From NCBI RefSeq assembly GCF_900747795.2, contig NC_041402.2, positions 195,277,489 through 195,341,488 of the forward strand: a stretch of 64,000 nucleotides of DNA, given 5' to 3'. Below are positions 22,501 through 33,200 of this stretch, in pieces. The stretch's first letter is position 1; the number at the start of each line of letters is the position of its first letter. The notes under the pieces are model-generated. The model saw nothing but the letters and a program-made list of their open reading frames with translations, ran no database searches and was not told where the DNA came from. The DNA is from Erpetoichthys calabaricus. Taxonomy: Eukaryota; Chordata; Cladistia; Polypteriformes; Polypteridae. The position numbers and the translations under genes were made by a program.

Positions 22501-25076
22501 TCCAGTGACAGATCTGCACCAAGGAGTCCACCAAATGGAACTATTTGAGTAGTAATGAAGTACAAAAAGAACGATGACAGGGGACTAGAGCAGGTGGAGC
22601 AGACAGCTACAGAGTACCAGAGGAGGACATGGAGGGGAGATGTGTAAGGTGCAGGGATCCACTTGGGCCAAAGTAAGGGATCTGCTGACAGGGGAATGAT
22701 GGGATAGTGGGAAAACAGCCTCGGTGGAGGACAAAAGGACGAGGACGTAGACCTACAGTGTATGGTAGAAGAAAAAAAAATACTGGAGATCAGTGGAGTG
22801 TGGAAGGAGGATGTGGACCACAGATCTAAAGAGTATGGAAAGAGGAGGATATGGAGTAACTTAGTATGAAACGTCAGGAACAATTTCAGGGATCCACTTA
22901 GACTGAAGTAAGGGACTGATGGAGAAGCCAAGAGACAGCATGTGAGATTGGGGGATCAAGGAGGATGGAGGGTGAAGGGTCAGGGGGCTTTGATGCAATC
23001 CAAGGACATGGCTCTGGAACGTCTAGCTTGAAGGTGGAGGTGAGCATTTAGTGGAAATGATGGGATCCAATGATAAATCTGCACCAGAGAGACCGGCACT
23101 GTGGAGCAACCGAGTAACAAATGGAGGACAACAGGATGGAGATGAAGCTACTCCAGAAGGACAGTGTGAACTAGAGAGCCACAGGGTATGGAAAGAGAAT
23201 AACGGGAAAGGAGATCTGCAGAGTCTGGAAGGAGGAAATCGAGTGGAGATCGACAAAGTGTGGAAGGGGGAACTGGACTGAACCTCTACAGGGAAAAGAT
23301 GATAGATATGAGCTGGAGAACTCCGGAACACAGAAAGAGGAAATGGAGTGGAGATGCAAAAAGTGCAGGCGAGCCGCCACCATGCAGTGTGGAAAGTCAC
23401 TTGATTGCAAAGAGAGCCGTCTGACCAAAAGCAGCGACGTGAGGACAATGGGCGATGAATAATAAGATGTGAGCACCAGGACCTATAGGAGCCGAGATAC
23501 GAGGACATGTGTCTGGGGAGATGTGGTGGCATGGGCCCCTTGTGTCGGTGTCTGGACAGGTGGTCATGCCAATGTCTGCCGGACACTTGAAGACTCACCT
23601 GAGCCGTTGCGGTTCTCTGGATGGTGGTGGGACAGATATTCACCAAACGCTCGAGCTGCTCTGAGGAGAAAGGGACACGGTTTAAGAAAAGGTAACAATG
23701 TGACCAGCCAAGTGACCACTTAGAATAAGCAGCAGAGTACAGCCGACAAAAATGAAGCAACCCAGCAGAATGACCAACAAGCAAGCCCAGAGGGACCAGG
23801 GTAGCAGAATGACCTTCATCCTAACTGTGAAGAGTCACAAGCAAAATGGCCAGCCGTGACTTTATCAATTGACACAGTGTCTGAAAAGAGTTTAGAGGTC
23901 AGTGCCACTCACACACTCCATCGAAATCTCCAAGTCTGGCACCTTCAGACGGGCAGAAGAAACAGCTGACCCACCAGGCCTCTGACGAGCCTCACCAACA
24001 CAGGCTGGCCAGAGATGGACAAATCAGAACGCACCAATGTGAGAAAGTTCTGTGATATTAAGGTGACAATGTCAACTGAACAGGTCACCCAGTTGTCCCC
24101 TAAGACCAGTCTCGCAGTGGTCAGTCTAAACTGGACACATCAGAGATACACATTGTCCTCAGAGCCATTTGCCACTAAATTCCTAGCAGTCACTGAGGTG
24201 GGCAGTAGGGTGGTGAGACAGGGACTACCATCTACCGGCTCCATCCCACCAACGCAGCTCAGGGTCCAGTCTCATTGCCACACTTGTGCCAACTCCATCA
24301 CAGCTTCTATGTCTCCTTTGCCTCAAGTGAAGCACCGACCAGTCACGAATCGTAAGACACCCGGCGACTACCGCAGAGCATCATATGCCCTGCAGAGGTG
24401 GGCAAAGTGTGGACAGAAGGTCACCGCCTGCGCCATGAAGTGGGACGCTCTTGACTGAACTCAAGAGCGTCCCACTCCCTGAAGTCACAACCTGGCAGGA
24501 CAGAGAGAGGGGGCATAGCTGGCATTACGGCTTCTGCCAGCACACCTAAGCTCGACTGTGGACACCTTCAGTGCTGCACAGTCCTCATCCACATGCGGGC
24601 ACATTCAGAGCACCTTCACCACCTTCACCACCATCATCATCATCATCAACATTTGTACCACTCACAAGCTCCAAAGCTGGCCATCATCACCCTGACAAGT
24701 CTCTCTCTGTTCACAAGTCTGTCTTCTTCATCACCACTCTGGGGTAAAGTCCTGGCTCTGACCATTAACTTCTTCCTCCTCCTCATGTCCACTTCACATG
24801 TTTGTATCACCCCGAGTCCTTCATCTTGCTCACTAACCTCTACCACTCACTCTTTTCTTCATCAATTCATCATCATTATCGGCAGCAGCAGCAGTTCCCA
24901 CCCCTGCCTCCTCGTCAACAAAAACAAAGCCACTTGTCCGTCTCCGTCGCCCCTTCACGACTTCCCCGTCGCCCCCCAGTCTCACTGCAGCAGAACCGCA
25001 CTCACCTGACCTTGGCCGCCACGGACGAAATCGCGTCACTCCTTAAATTCTTCCTTTTGGACACGGCTGTTCCCAT
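16311..25076 (-). CDS. nsmf: NSMF (Jacob/NELF), synapto-nuclear signalling factor, complete
   Basis: Fourteen exons, listed 5' to 3': 25076-25006, 23660-23599, 22105-21539, 21456-21381, 19703-19651, 19540-19451, 18737-18616, 18528-18445, 18340-18307, 18176-18106, 18002-17923, 17801-17699, 16644-16569 and 16408-16311. They total 1587 nt (528 residues) with all phases matching; a 6-nt microexon at 20282-20277 would add two residues. The protein starts MGTAVSKRK and ends KLLDYDDIL, closely following mammalian NSMF (about 530 residues). NSMF carries signals from NMDA receptors to the nucleus and supports migration of GnRH neurons; that is family knowledge. Gly2 and Ser6 fit N-myristoylation. Against the mammalian protein as I recall it, a basic NLS-bearing exon seems absent and a His-rich stretch is longer. 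Confidence 0.95.
16690..17600. repeat. diverged minisatellite with gactccgcct core in last NSMF intron
   Basis: The intron between exons 17801-17699 and 16644-16569 is filled with more than ten copies of (t)gactccgcct(c/a) or ggctccgcct, spaced about 30-80 bases with ctcaca and ctgcct filler. On the transcribed strand this reads as repeated aggcggagtc. Confidence 0.8.
18738..19450 (-). other. NSMF intron with CpG-rich segment
   Basis: This intron separates exons 19540-19451 and 18737-18616. From about 18940 to 19440 it is rich in CpG and GC (gcgcggcggcgcgcgcc near 19176), unlike flanking introns, and includes a (GGA)n run at 19335-19360. It could be an internal CpG island or alternative promoter. 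No exon was seen. Confidence 0.45.
19541..19592. repeat. (GAAA)n microsatellite beside NSMF acceptor
   Basis: About a dozen GAAA units end directly at the acceptor of exon 19540-19451. On the sense strand this is (CTTT)n and serves as the polypyrimidine tract. Confidence 0.9.
20277..20282 (-). other. nsmf: candidate 6-nt NSMF microexon encoding Ile-Ser
   Basis: On the minus strand GATCTC is bounded by cgacag and gtaagt, both good splice sites, with a pyrimidine tract upstream. Spliced between exons at 21456-21381 and 19703-19651 it stays in frame and adds Ile-Ser after Met-Gln-Ala. No other AG lies within the preceding pyrimidine stretch, so the strong donor would otherwise be orphaned. Confidence 0.5.
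20290..21280 (-). repeat. purine-rich (plus) / pyrimidine-rich (sense) repeat in NSMF intron
   Basis: About 1 kb of agggagggaggggtaaaggg-like units is found. On the sense strand it reads ccctttacccctccctcc, resembling the ccctttactcctcc units of the 28.8-33.2 kb field in opposite orientation. The Ser/Phe/Leu/Pro frames it produces are artefacts. Confidence 0.8.
21539..23660 (-). other. nsmf: NSMF exons 2-3: N-terminal region with His-rich tract
   Basis: Exon 2 (23660-23599) encodes RAARAFGEYLSHHHPENRNGS. Exon 3 (22105-21539, 567 nt) encodes residues 45-234, including NKRRLSLISNG, VYTISRENGML and SRKKLERMYSVDRVS, which are NSMF hallmarks. Residues 152-173 are a His-rich stretch (14 of 22). 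Confidence 0.93.
22200..23500. repeat. diverged long-unit tandem repeat in NSMF intron 2
   Basis: A segment like (g)caggga(t)tccacttgggccaaa followed by aagggatctgctgacagggg occurs at about 22345, 22655 and 22885. A second segment like gtccagtgacagatctgcac occurs at about 22500 and 23070. Units are therefore some 240-600 bp and strongly diverged. Long minus-strand frames here share LLWPKWIP-type text only because of the repeat. Confidence 0.6.
24439..24476. repeat. perfect 16-bp inverted repeat hairpin in NSMF intron 1
   Basis: The arms agtgggacgctcttga and tcaagagcgtcccact are perfect complements around a 6-nt loop. No T-run follows on either strand. Confidence 0.9.
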
Positions 25077-25340
25077 TCTTCTGTGAGCGGCAGGGCTGGC
25101 GGGCGGGCTGCGCGGCCCGCTACGGTAACGCTTCGATGCGACTGGGCTCCGCGCTGCCGATCCTGCTTCTGCTATTCGACTTCGCTCCGCTCCCGCAGAC
25201 CCCGGCGCAGCGGCCCCGCCTACGGCTAGCGGCCCGGAAGGAAGCGCTACCAAATATGGATGTCAGGGCGGTGCGCTTCTTAGCCACGCCCCCACCGCGG
25301 TCCGTCAACAGCCTGCCATTTAGCGTCTGCTCTACTGGGA
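25006..25340 (-). promoter_or_regulatory. nsmf: NSMF first exon and GC-rich promoter region
   Basis: The first coding exon (25076-25006) encodes MGTAVSKRKNLRSDAISSVAAK, near-identical in pattern to the mammalian start. Sequence upstream (25077 to about 25340) is GC- and CpG-rich compared with its surroundings, as expected of a housekeeping-type CpG promoter. The transcription start itself cannot be fixed. Confidence 0.65.
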
Positions 25341-25832
25341 CGAAGCGGCGCGCGTGCCGATTATTGAAATAAAAGAAATAAATAAACAAAAATAACAAAA
25401 CAAAAGAGCAAACTGAATAAGTAAAAATAATTTAAAAAATGAACAAAAAATGCCGTGACGAGCACGAGCCTCGTTAATGAAAACAGAAACTCAGAAATGA
25501 CCCGGAACTTTCTAGAATGAAGTGCTCGTTCGCGTAATAAGTGCGCTTCAAAACGCCAAACGGGGTTCGATGGTCTTCAGGGAGGCCCAATGATCCTGTC
25601 CCAGAGCTCACGGTGTCACATTGTGGCACATTCTACAAGACGAGAAGGGGTAATGCCACTCAGTGTGGCGAGGGGTCTGGGCGGGGGTCGCTCTTTCATT
25701 TAAATTCCCACTGCGCTCTTTGACTCCTCTTTTTTATAAGCAGTCGGTCATTTTTAGGACTTTAATGGACTTTTGATCATCCCTTCCACCTGCCAATAGT
25801 CCTAGTTGGGGACGCCACAACATTTGGCATAA

Positions 25833-26455
25833 ACAGGAACGGCGCAGCGGTTAAGACTGCAGACTCTGGAGTCGTGTGTTCAAATCCTGCCACTGACATT
25901 GTGTGACCCTAAGCAAGTCACATGGAACCGATTGTATCTCAAATGTTGTAAGTCCATCCATTTTACAACCCTCTATATCCTAACTACAGGGTCACGGGGG
26001 TCTGCTGGAGCCAATCCCAGCCAACACAGGGCACAAGGCAGGAAACAAACCCCGGGCAGGGTGCCAACCCACCGCAGGGCGCACACACACAAAGCACAAT
26101 TTAGAATCGCCAATCCACCTAACCGGCATGTCTTTGGACTGTGGGAGGAAACCCACGCAGACACGGGGAGAACATGCAAACTCCACGCAGGGAGGACCCA
26201 GGAAGCGAACCCAGACAGGTCTCCTAACTGCGAGGCAGCAGCGCTACGCACTGCGCCACCGTGCCGCCCTAATGTTGTAAGTCGCCTTGGAAAAATTAAT
26301 GAGGGGCACTTAAACTCGGCGATGAATTTAAGAGAAGTCCTCGAAATAATGGCGGAACAGCACGAAGAGAACACGACCAAGATTTGTGTTATTCCTTTGA
26401 GTACTGAGAAAAGCGCTATATAAATGTCATGAATTATTATTATTATTATTCAAAT
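25833..26455 (+). mobile_element. tRNA-derived SINE, interrupted by another SINE
   Basis: The head near 25838 has an A-box-like ggcgcagcggttaag and a B-box-like tgttcaaatcc, followed by a tgtgaccctaagcaagtcac body. After the inserted element the body resumes (tcgccttggaaaaatt) and ends agaaaagcgctatataaatg plus (ATT)n at about 26413-26455. Confidence 0.85.
25954..26270 (-). mobile_element. complete SINE inserted into an older SINE, 12-bp target duplication
   Basis: On the minus strand it starts ggcggcacggtggcgcagtg (A box) and has tctgggttcgcttcctgg (B-box region), a conserved tttcctcccacagtccaaag core and a ccagcagacccccgtgaccc 3' region ending in tggatgga. It is flanked by identical 12-mers aatgttgtaagt at 25942-25953 and 26271-26282. 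Confidence 0.92.
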
Positions 26456-28779
26456 AAATAAATGAACTCTTACTGTCTGAGGTCACCTCATCTTAATCAG
26501 TGATTGGGGCGCCTGGCTGTGCCTTTATAAAGCCATCCACCTCAAGATACGCCCTCGGCTGGCACGGGGCGCCATCCCCTCGCACCCTCCTGCTGCTTTT
26601 TGGGATTTCTCTCTTCTTTTCCTTTTTATTTCATTTTTGTGTCATCAGTCCCATCTAAGAAAGACGCGCGCACGCGCTATTGTGTCCCCGGGTCACGTGT
26701 TTATTTGATTCGCGCACATGATGTAAATACGAAAGGCGCCATACACTTGGCCGCTGCCATCTCTACTCCTGTGTTTGCTTTTTCATTTCATTTTGAAAGC
26801 GAATCGTCCTTTTAATGTGTATATACGGGGGTCGTGCGCCGGGGCTTCTATAACCCAAATCTTTGGTGTCTGTGCGCCGCCGGTAAGCTGGTTTTACTTC
26901 AAGCTTCACTTTCTGCCTTTCTCTTACTCGCCAAGTCCTAAAGGTTGGGGCGCGTTATGACACGATAGAGAAATCACAACTCCGTCATTAAACAGATTTT
27001 AGGGGGATCAAGCGTTGCAGGAATGAAACCCCCCAAAGCCAGGCACGGCTGTTTTTACATCCCTGCGTGGAGTTTTCGTGCGCTCCCCGGATTGGAGTTT
27101 GGGTTTGACGTGTCCGCGTGTGCGTGTGTGTGCGCGTGTCCGCGTGTGGCCCTGTGACGGGCTGGCGCCCCGCCCAGGTGTTACGCCAGCTGACAATGGA
27201 CGGACGGACGGATGGACGGACGGTACACCCCCTGTTTGCAGTCCGCTGCCCCCCGTCGTTAACCCCATTTAGGCTGATGGGCTCTAAACGTTTCCACGGT
27301 TGCCACGCCGCCGTTGCAACAAAAGGCCCATTTAAAATCCCACCAAGAGCTGCAGAAGACTCAACATGGACACGAGGAGCGCAAACCTGGAGAACAGACG
27401 AAGGGCTGAGGCATTCGATGAGAAGAAGTGTGGCATAAACCCTGCGCTGGAATGTGGGGCTGGGTGCTGTATGTGCTGTCCTTGATAAGGTGCTGGGCGC
27501 TATATACTCCATTTATATGTTTCTAGGCACTGTACAGTCACTCCCTGGCAGTGTGGTGGGTGCTATATGATCTGCCTCTAAAATTAATGGGCACCTAGTG
27601 TTCTGACCCTGGCACTATATGTTCTACCGCTGTTCCTGTTATGGCACTTAGTGCCCTGTACCTGGTCCCTGGCATGATGCTGGGCACTATATGCCCTCTC
27701 CCTCCATGTGAGTGCAGACTTGGTCCATTTGCTGCCCCCTCCATACCCCCAGCTGACTTCATGCCTTTCAGTTCTGTGCCAAACAGGAGGACATTTTGGT
27801 TGGTAAGACGTGGTAGGTGCATCGGGCAGAATTGACCCAACAGTGAGAGGGCACAAGACAAACTCTGAACAAGGCGACATTCTGACCCTGACGTGGGCAT
27901 CAAAAAGGCCTAAACTGCCATGTTTGGCTCAAATAAATAACTGGCAGGACTCCGGTAATGAGGGGGTGCAACACGGGCAGACTTCTCCGACAAATGGCCT
28001 TCTCTGCAGCGTGGGGTCTTGAAGCAGAGCGCTGTACAGGCACCATGGGGAGTTGTGGTCCAGCAAGCATCGATTGGCAGAGCCTGGCATCTCACTCTGC
28101 GGGGGTCCTGCAATCAGGAACATGCTGACCTACAGAGCCTGGCATCGACCTGCTGCACACTATGAAGGGCCTCGCAGACATGAAACAAGAGAGTGTGGCA
28201 TTTTGGATTCAGTACATGGAACGACTGGCATGTCGGTGACAGGGATCAGCTGGGGGATGAAGGGGTCCTCTATTTTAGGGTCAGCCAGACGTTTGGCATG
28301 TTTATGTTTCATTACAGAGGGTGCTATTTTGAGGTTCTCTGAGACTGTAAAACCTGGCTGGCATCTCTCGGAGGGAATTTTGGTTTCAGGGTCACCTCTA
28401 ACTGGCATCTCCGTGTAATATCACTAGTGAGTGAGGTGAGGTGCCCACAGGGCTGGCAAGTCTCGAATGCCCAGTGTGGCCTTTTTTATTTGCTCCTTCC
28501 ATTGCCTGCCTGGTGTTCTGCCAGTGATGGAAGAGACAACGGTGACAGGGGCACTTACATTGTGAGCTGATTATCCAGATGTGCCACAGCACCACTCTTT
28601 GGGTCTTGAGAGGTTTGCCCCACAGCTGGGCAGCATCCCCTGGCGGTCACAGTATGGCTCTCTTTTCATTTTTTACCATCTTGGTGCCACCTGACCTGTG
28701 GTTTTCACTCGGTGTCAGAAGCTCAATGAAGAATGAATCTGTGCCCGGGGTGCCCTCACTCAGAGCCCATGTCCGTCTC

Positions 28780-31700
28780 TTCCTTTGGTTTGGTTTCTTC
28801 TATTTGTCTTTTCCAGTCATCTCTCATTGTGCTGTTTCTCCATTCGCCCCTTCTCCCTTTACTCCTCCCTTTGTCTCCATTGGTTTATCAGTGCAGGTAG
28901 AGGATGATGCCCAGTAAATGCCAGCCCACAGAGTGCCACTCAGCGCCCCTTTTCTGTGTTCTTCCACCTCCCTGTCTCTTTACAGTTCTCCTCTCCCTTT
29001 GCTCGTCCTTCCAGCTGTCTATGGTGCTGATTACTTGACATCCTCAGTTTCTCTCTCCCTTTACTCATCCCCTTTCTTCCCTTCCCGTTTTCCCCTTTAA
29101 TCGTCCCTGCCACTCCTCACACTCTTTCTCCCTGTAGCCATCCCTCTCTCTTTGTCTCCCTCACCTTCACCCTAACTCTTCACTGTGCCATATGTTGCAC
29201 TCTTTCTTTAATCAGCCCTTCTTTTTTATCTTCTCCTTTACTCCTCCCTCCCATATCCCAGGCATTTTCCCAGTTTCGTTTTGCTGTGTCCCTTTGATCC
29301 TTCTCGTTTTTTCCTGTTCTTTCCAGTCTTGTGTTCTTGACCACCACCTCGTCTGAGCCTGCGCCACGCCCTGGTAGTCCTCCGTCTGTGCTGGTGCTCT
29401 CCCTTTGCTCATCCCTACCACTCTTGACTCAGTTTTGCTGCCCTCTGCAGGCTTCTCTCTTTCGTCTTTACTCCTGACCCGGCTTCATTCTTCTTTCATT
29501 ATTGACTTCTTTTCCTTTACTCATTCCTGCCTCCAGCTTTAATTTGGCCTGCTACTTCTTCTTCTCGCATGTATTTCCATCTTTTTCCCTCTAATCATTG
29601 AGTTTTATTTTCCCTTTACTCTTCCTCCTCCTTCCTTTTCCATGCCTTGCATTCCTTCCTTCATTTTATTTCCACCCCACTCTTCACACTCGTGTTCTCA
29701 TTTAGTCCCAGCCCAATCAGCTTTGTCTCTGCCAGCTTGCCATTTCTTTCCCTGTGATCGTCCCTCCCACTCTTTACACATTGTTTCATGCTCTTGATTT
29801 TCTCACACATATTGTTGCCCACACCTCTCTTGATTTTCCCCCCTGGACTTTACACATTTGGTCCCTTTGCTCCTCTCCCTGCCCCTAAGTTCCTGCTCAC
29901 CGTCCCCTCCTCTCTTAGTTTGCCACCTCTTTCCCTATAATCACCCCTGCTGCTCTTTACACGTCTCCATATTTTTTGGTTTCCCTTTACTCCTTCCTCT
30001 CCACCTTACATTTATCCTCATGCAGACCTTTCCTGGTTTACTATTTCTTTCCCTATACTCGTCTCTCCGTTTGTTCACATATTTTGTTCTCATTTTATTT
30101 TTCCCTTTACTCCTCCTCCTACCTCTATATTCCAATATGGGGTCTTTCCCTATAAATGCCCCTCTTTTCTTTTTGACACATTTCTTCTTATTTTCCCCCA
30201 TATTCCTATTCAAGGTCTTTCCTATAATCATCCCTCTCATTTCTATTATCTCCTTTGCTCCCTTTACCTCCTCCTTCTACTCATGTGTGTCTACATGGAG
30301 TCTTTACCTTCCATATTCTCATTCTTTCCCACTCATTACACTATTTATTCTTCCCTTTACTTTTCCTCCTTTTCCTTTATTCCTATTCAAGGTTTCCTGC
30401 CTCCACCCCTCTCCCTTTAATCATCCCTCCCGCTCTTTAGCCATTTCTTCTTCCTTGTCTCCCTTTATTCCTCCCTCTCCTCCTCCATACACCCATCTCT
30501 GTGCAGGTCTTTCCTGATAATCCTCTGTCCCTCACTTTTCACTTTACACCCGTATTCCGATGACGAGGTCTTTCTCTTTTTCCATTCTCCCTCCTTCCCT
30601 ATAATCATCCCTCCTGTGTTTTACACACTTGTGTTTTTTCCCCTTTACTCCTCCTTCTCCTCACGTCTATTCCTAGGCACATCATCCCTCTTCTCCCACT
30701 TCTCTTCCCTATAGTCATGCATCCCATTCTTTTGCATTTACTCCTCCCCCTCCTGTTACCCATATTGATTCCTTTTCTTTCCCTTTACTCATCCCTTCCA
30801 CTCATAGACATTTCTTCTCACTTCTGTATTTTCCCTTTTACTCCTCATCCTCCTTACAAATATCTCCTGCAGGCTCTTCTTGATTTCCCTCCACCTGTGT
30901 GTTCCTATTCAAGGTCCTTCCCTGTAATCATCCCTCCCATGCTTTACACATTTCTGCTCCCCACTTTTATTTTTCCCTTTACTCCTTCTCCTCCTCTTCC
31001 TCATATGCATGCCAAGCAGGCCTCTCCCATTTTGTTTCCTTCTAGTACTTCATCCCACTCTTTTCCTTTCACTCGCCATATGAGGGTTTCATTTCCCCCT
31101 TTCCATGTGATCATCCCTCCCGCTCCAGAGTCATTTCTTCCCATGTTTGTATTTTCCCTGTACTCCTCCTCCTCTTCCTCGCCTCTCCTGAGTCCCCACA
31201 GCTTTCCCTGTAATCATCCCTCACACTTCTTCTCCAGTTTTTCTCGGCGGCCCTCCGCTTTCCCTTCTCCTTCGGATGAGTCACCCGTCATTCTTGTGTG
31301 CTGAGATGCGCCGTGGACAGCTTGATTATACGCTTCTGCTCGTTTAAATAGCGTATCCTTCACGGCGCTCTGCCTAATTATTAATTTGCACTCATTAGTC
31401 CTCCAAGTCTTTTATGTGCCATCGCACGGCTGGCATTTCTAATTTTGTTGTGTTTCAGGGGGCTCAGTGTTTAAAGAGGCAGCGGTACGACTGCGCTTCC
31501 CATCTCCAGCCAACGCAGCGGCTAAATGACTAAGCTGGTTGAAAAGGTCAGGAGGCTCCCTCTTTACTGATGTGCCCCCCCCACCCAACCCCAAATGCCC
31601 GCCTGGCACGTGTCCCAGGAATATCAGCTGTGCAGCCCGCCGTCTGCCTGAGGATGCAGTGAGAAGTCAGATATTTGGGAGCGCTTCTGGACTTACCACC

Positions 31701-33200
31701 CACAGCCCCCCAGCCAGCCCCACTCTGGACGTGAGACCCCCTTTTGTGTGCCCTTCTCCAGTTTCGCAAACCTGCCCACCCTGCCCGTCTTGGACACGCT
31801 CTTTTTGTTTATTGATTGCCTGAGCCGATCAGCAGCTGCTCTCCGCAGCATCTCAAATGGATTTTGTCGTCTCGCTAAGGACTCGCACTTGAGGTGGGCA
31901 TTTCTCAATCTGCCAGGCGGCCGTTAACCCTTTAGAGTGTGCTGTGTACCCGGAGTGGGGGCTTCAGCTGACCCTGGACCCCCTGCAGGCCTCACACATA
32001 ATGAAAGTGCTCAGCGGGCACCACCTGCTCAGGTAGCACTTTATACCAGGATGACCTCCTTCAGATAGTTCAGGTCACCCTGAAACAAACGCGAGGGACT
32101 CTGATGGGACCCCACAGCCATGATGTCCAGACAGACCACTGGGCAAAGGTGGCTGCTGGACGGGAACGTGCACTGGAGTCTTCAGGCTGGTTGGAGTGCC
32201 AGGTCTTTGTATGTAACCCTAATCAGCTGACCTCAGTGCCAACCTGATTGGAATGACCACAGATGGCACCTCCTCCTCCTCCTATGTGGACTTTTCTTGT
32301 TCTCGACAATGTCGCTCATTCCTCCCACATTTTTTCCCTTTACTCCTCCTCACTATTTATTCCTCTCGGGGTCTTTCCTTTCCGCAGCTCCCCACATTTA
32401 TTTTTTCCCTTTACTCCACATCCTCCCACCCTTATAAAGGTTTGTCCTTTCCTATGATCACCCCCCCCCCCCCTATTTGTTCCCTTTGCTCCTCCTCCTC
32501 CCTTTTATTTTCCCAGACAGGACTTTTCTGGTCTCCTTTCCCTTTGCTCATCCCTACATTGTTCTCCTTTCTCCTCCTCCTAATTGTCTTTAGCTGTAAT
32601 CATCCCACTCTCTCTGCACACATTTCTTCTCATTTGTATTTTTCCCTTTATTCCTCCTCCTTCCTTCATATTCCTATGGAGTTTTTATTTTCCCTTCACT
32701 TCACATTCTTGTATCCCACATTCCTATTCAGTCTTTCCTAATTTTCCACTTCTTTCCCTTTACCCCCCCCACCAAGCATTCAGATATTTTCTCTTCATAC
32801 TCCTCCTCTTCCTCCAACTGCCTATACGTTCCTATGCAGGGTCTTTCCTTCCCTATGACCATCCCTGCATTTCTTCCTGCCTTGTACTTTCCTTTCCTGA
32901 TTTCCCACCACTTCCTCTGTTCTTCTTTTTCTCTTTACTCCTCTTTCCGATTCTCCAGCTCCCTTTGCTCATCCCTACTTTACTTGTCACGTTTATGTTT
33001 GCTTTGCCTCCTTCTACTTATTGAGGGTCTCTCCCTATGACAATCCCACCCGCCATCCCCACATTTCTTCTCAGTGTAACACTTTCCCATTACTCCTCCC
33101 CTTATGTTTAAGGGTTTTTCCACTCCTGCCGTCCTGATTCCTATAATCCTCCCTCCCACTCTTCACTCCTGTCTTCTCATTCTCTTCTCTAAATTCGTAT
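28780..33200 (+). repeat. 4.4-kb pyrimidine-rich satellite-like field
   Basis: Loose repeats of roughly 80-120 bp combine tttccct(a)taatcatccctccc, actctttacacatttcttct and attttccctttactcctcctcc, with a tattcctattcaaggtc variant. SINE-like or unique DNA interrupts at about 31240-32240. It is strand-biased throughout: plus is pyrimidine. Hydrophobic Ser/Phe/Pro frames here are not genes. Confidence 0.85.

Larger units (their letters stand above)
25400..28700. other. intergenic region upstream of NSMF
   Basis: Apart from the nested SINEs no gene is recognised. The stretch 27440-27720 carries irregular repeats of (t)gctgggc(a/g)ctatat(g/a). Moderately CpG-rich text lies at 26650-26720 and 27060-27330 without an identifiable exon. 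Confidence 0.5.

Noticed and set aside
22194-23784. Minus-strand frames of 245 and 253 codons
   Set aside because: They lie in NSMF intron 2 within diverged tandem repeats and share text only because of the repeats.
28918-33040. Many plus-strand hydrophobic frames of 60-220 codons
   Set aside because: By-products of pyrimidine-rich repeats (Ser, Phe, Leu, Pro only).
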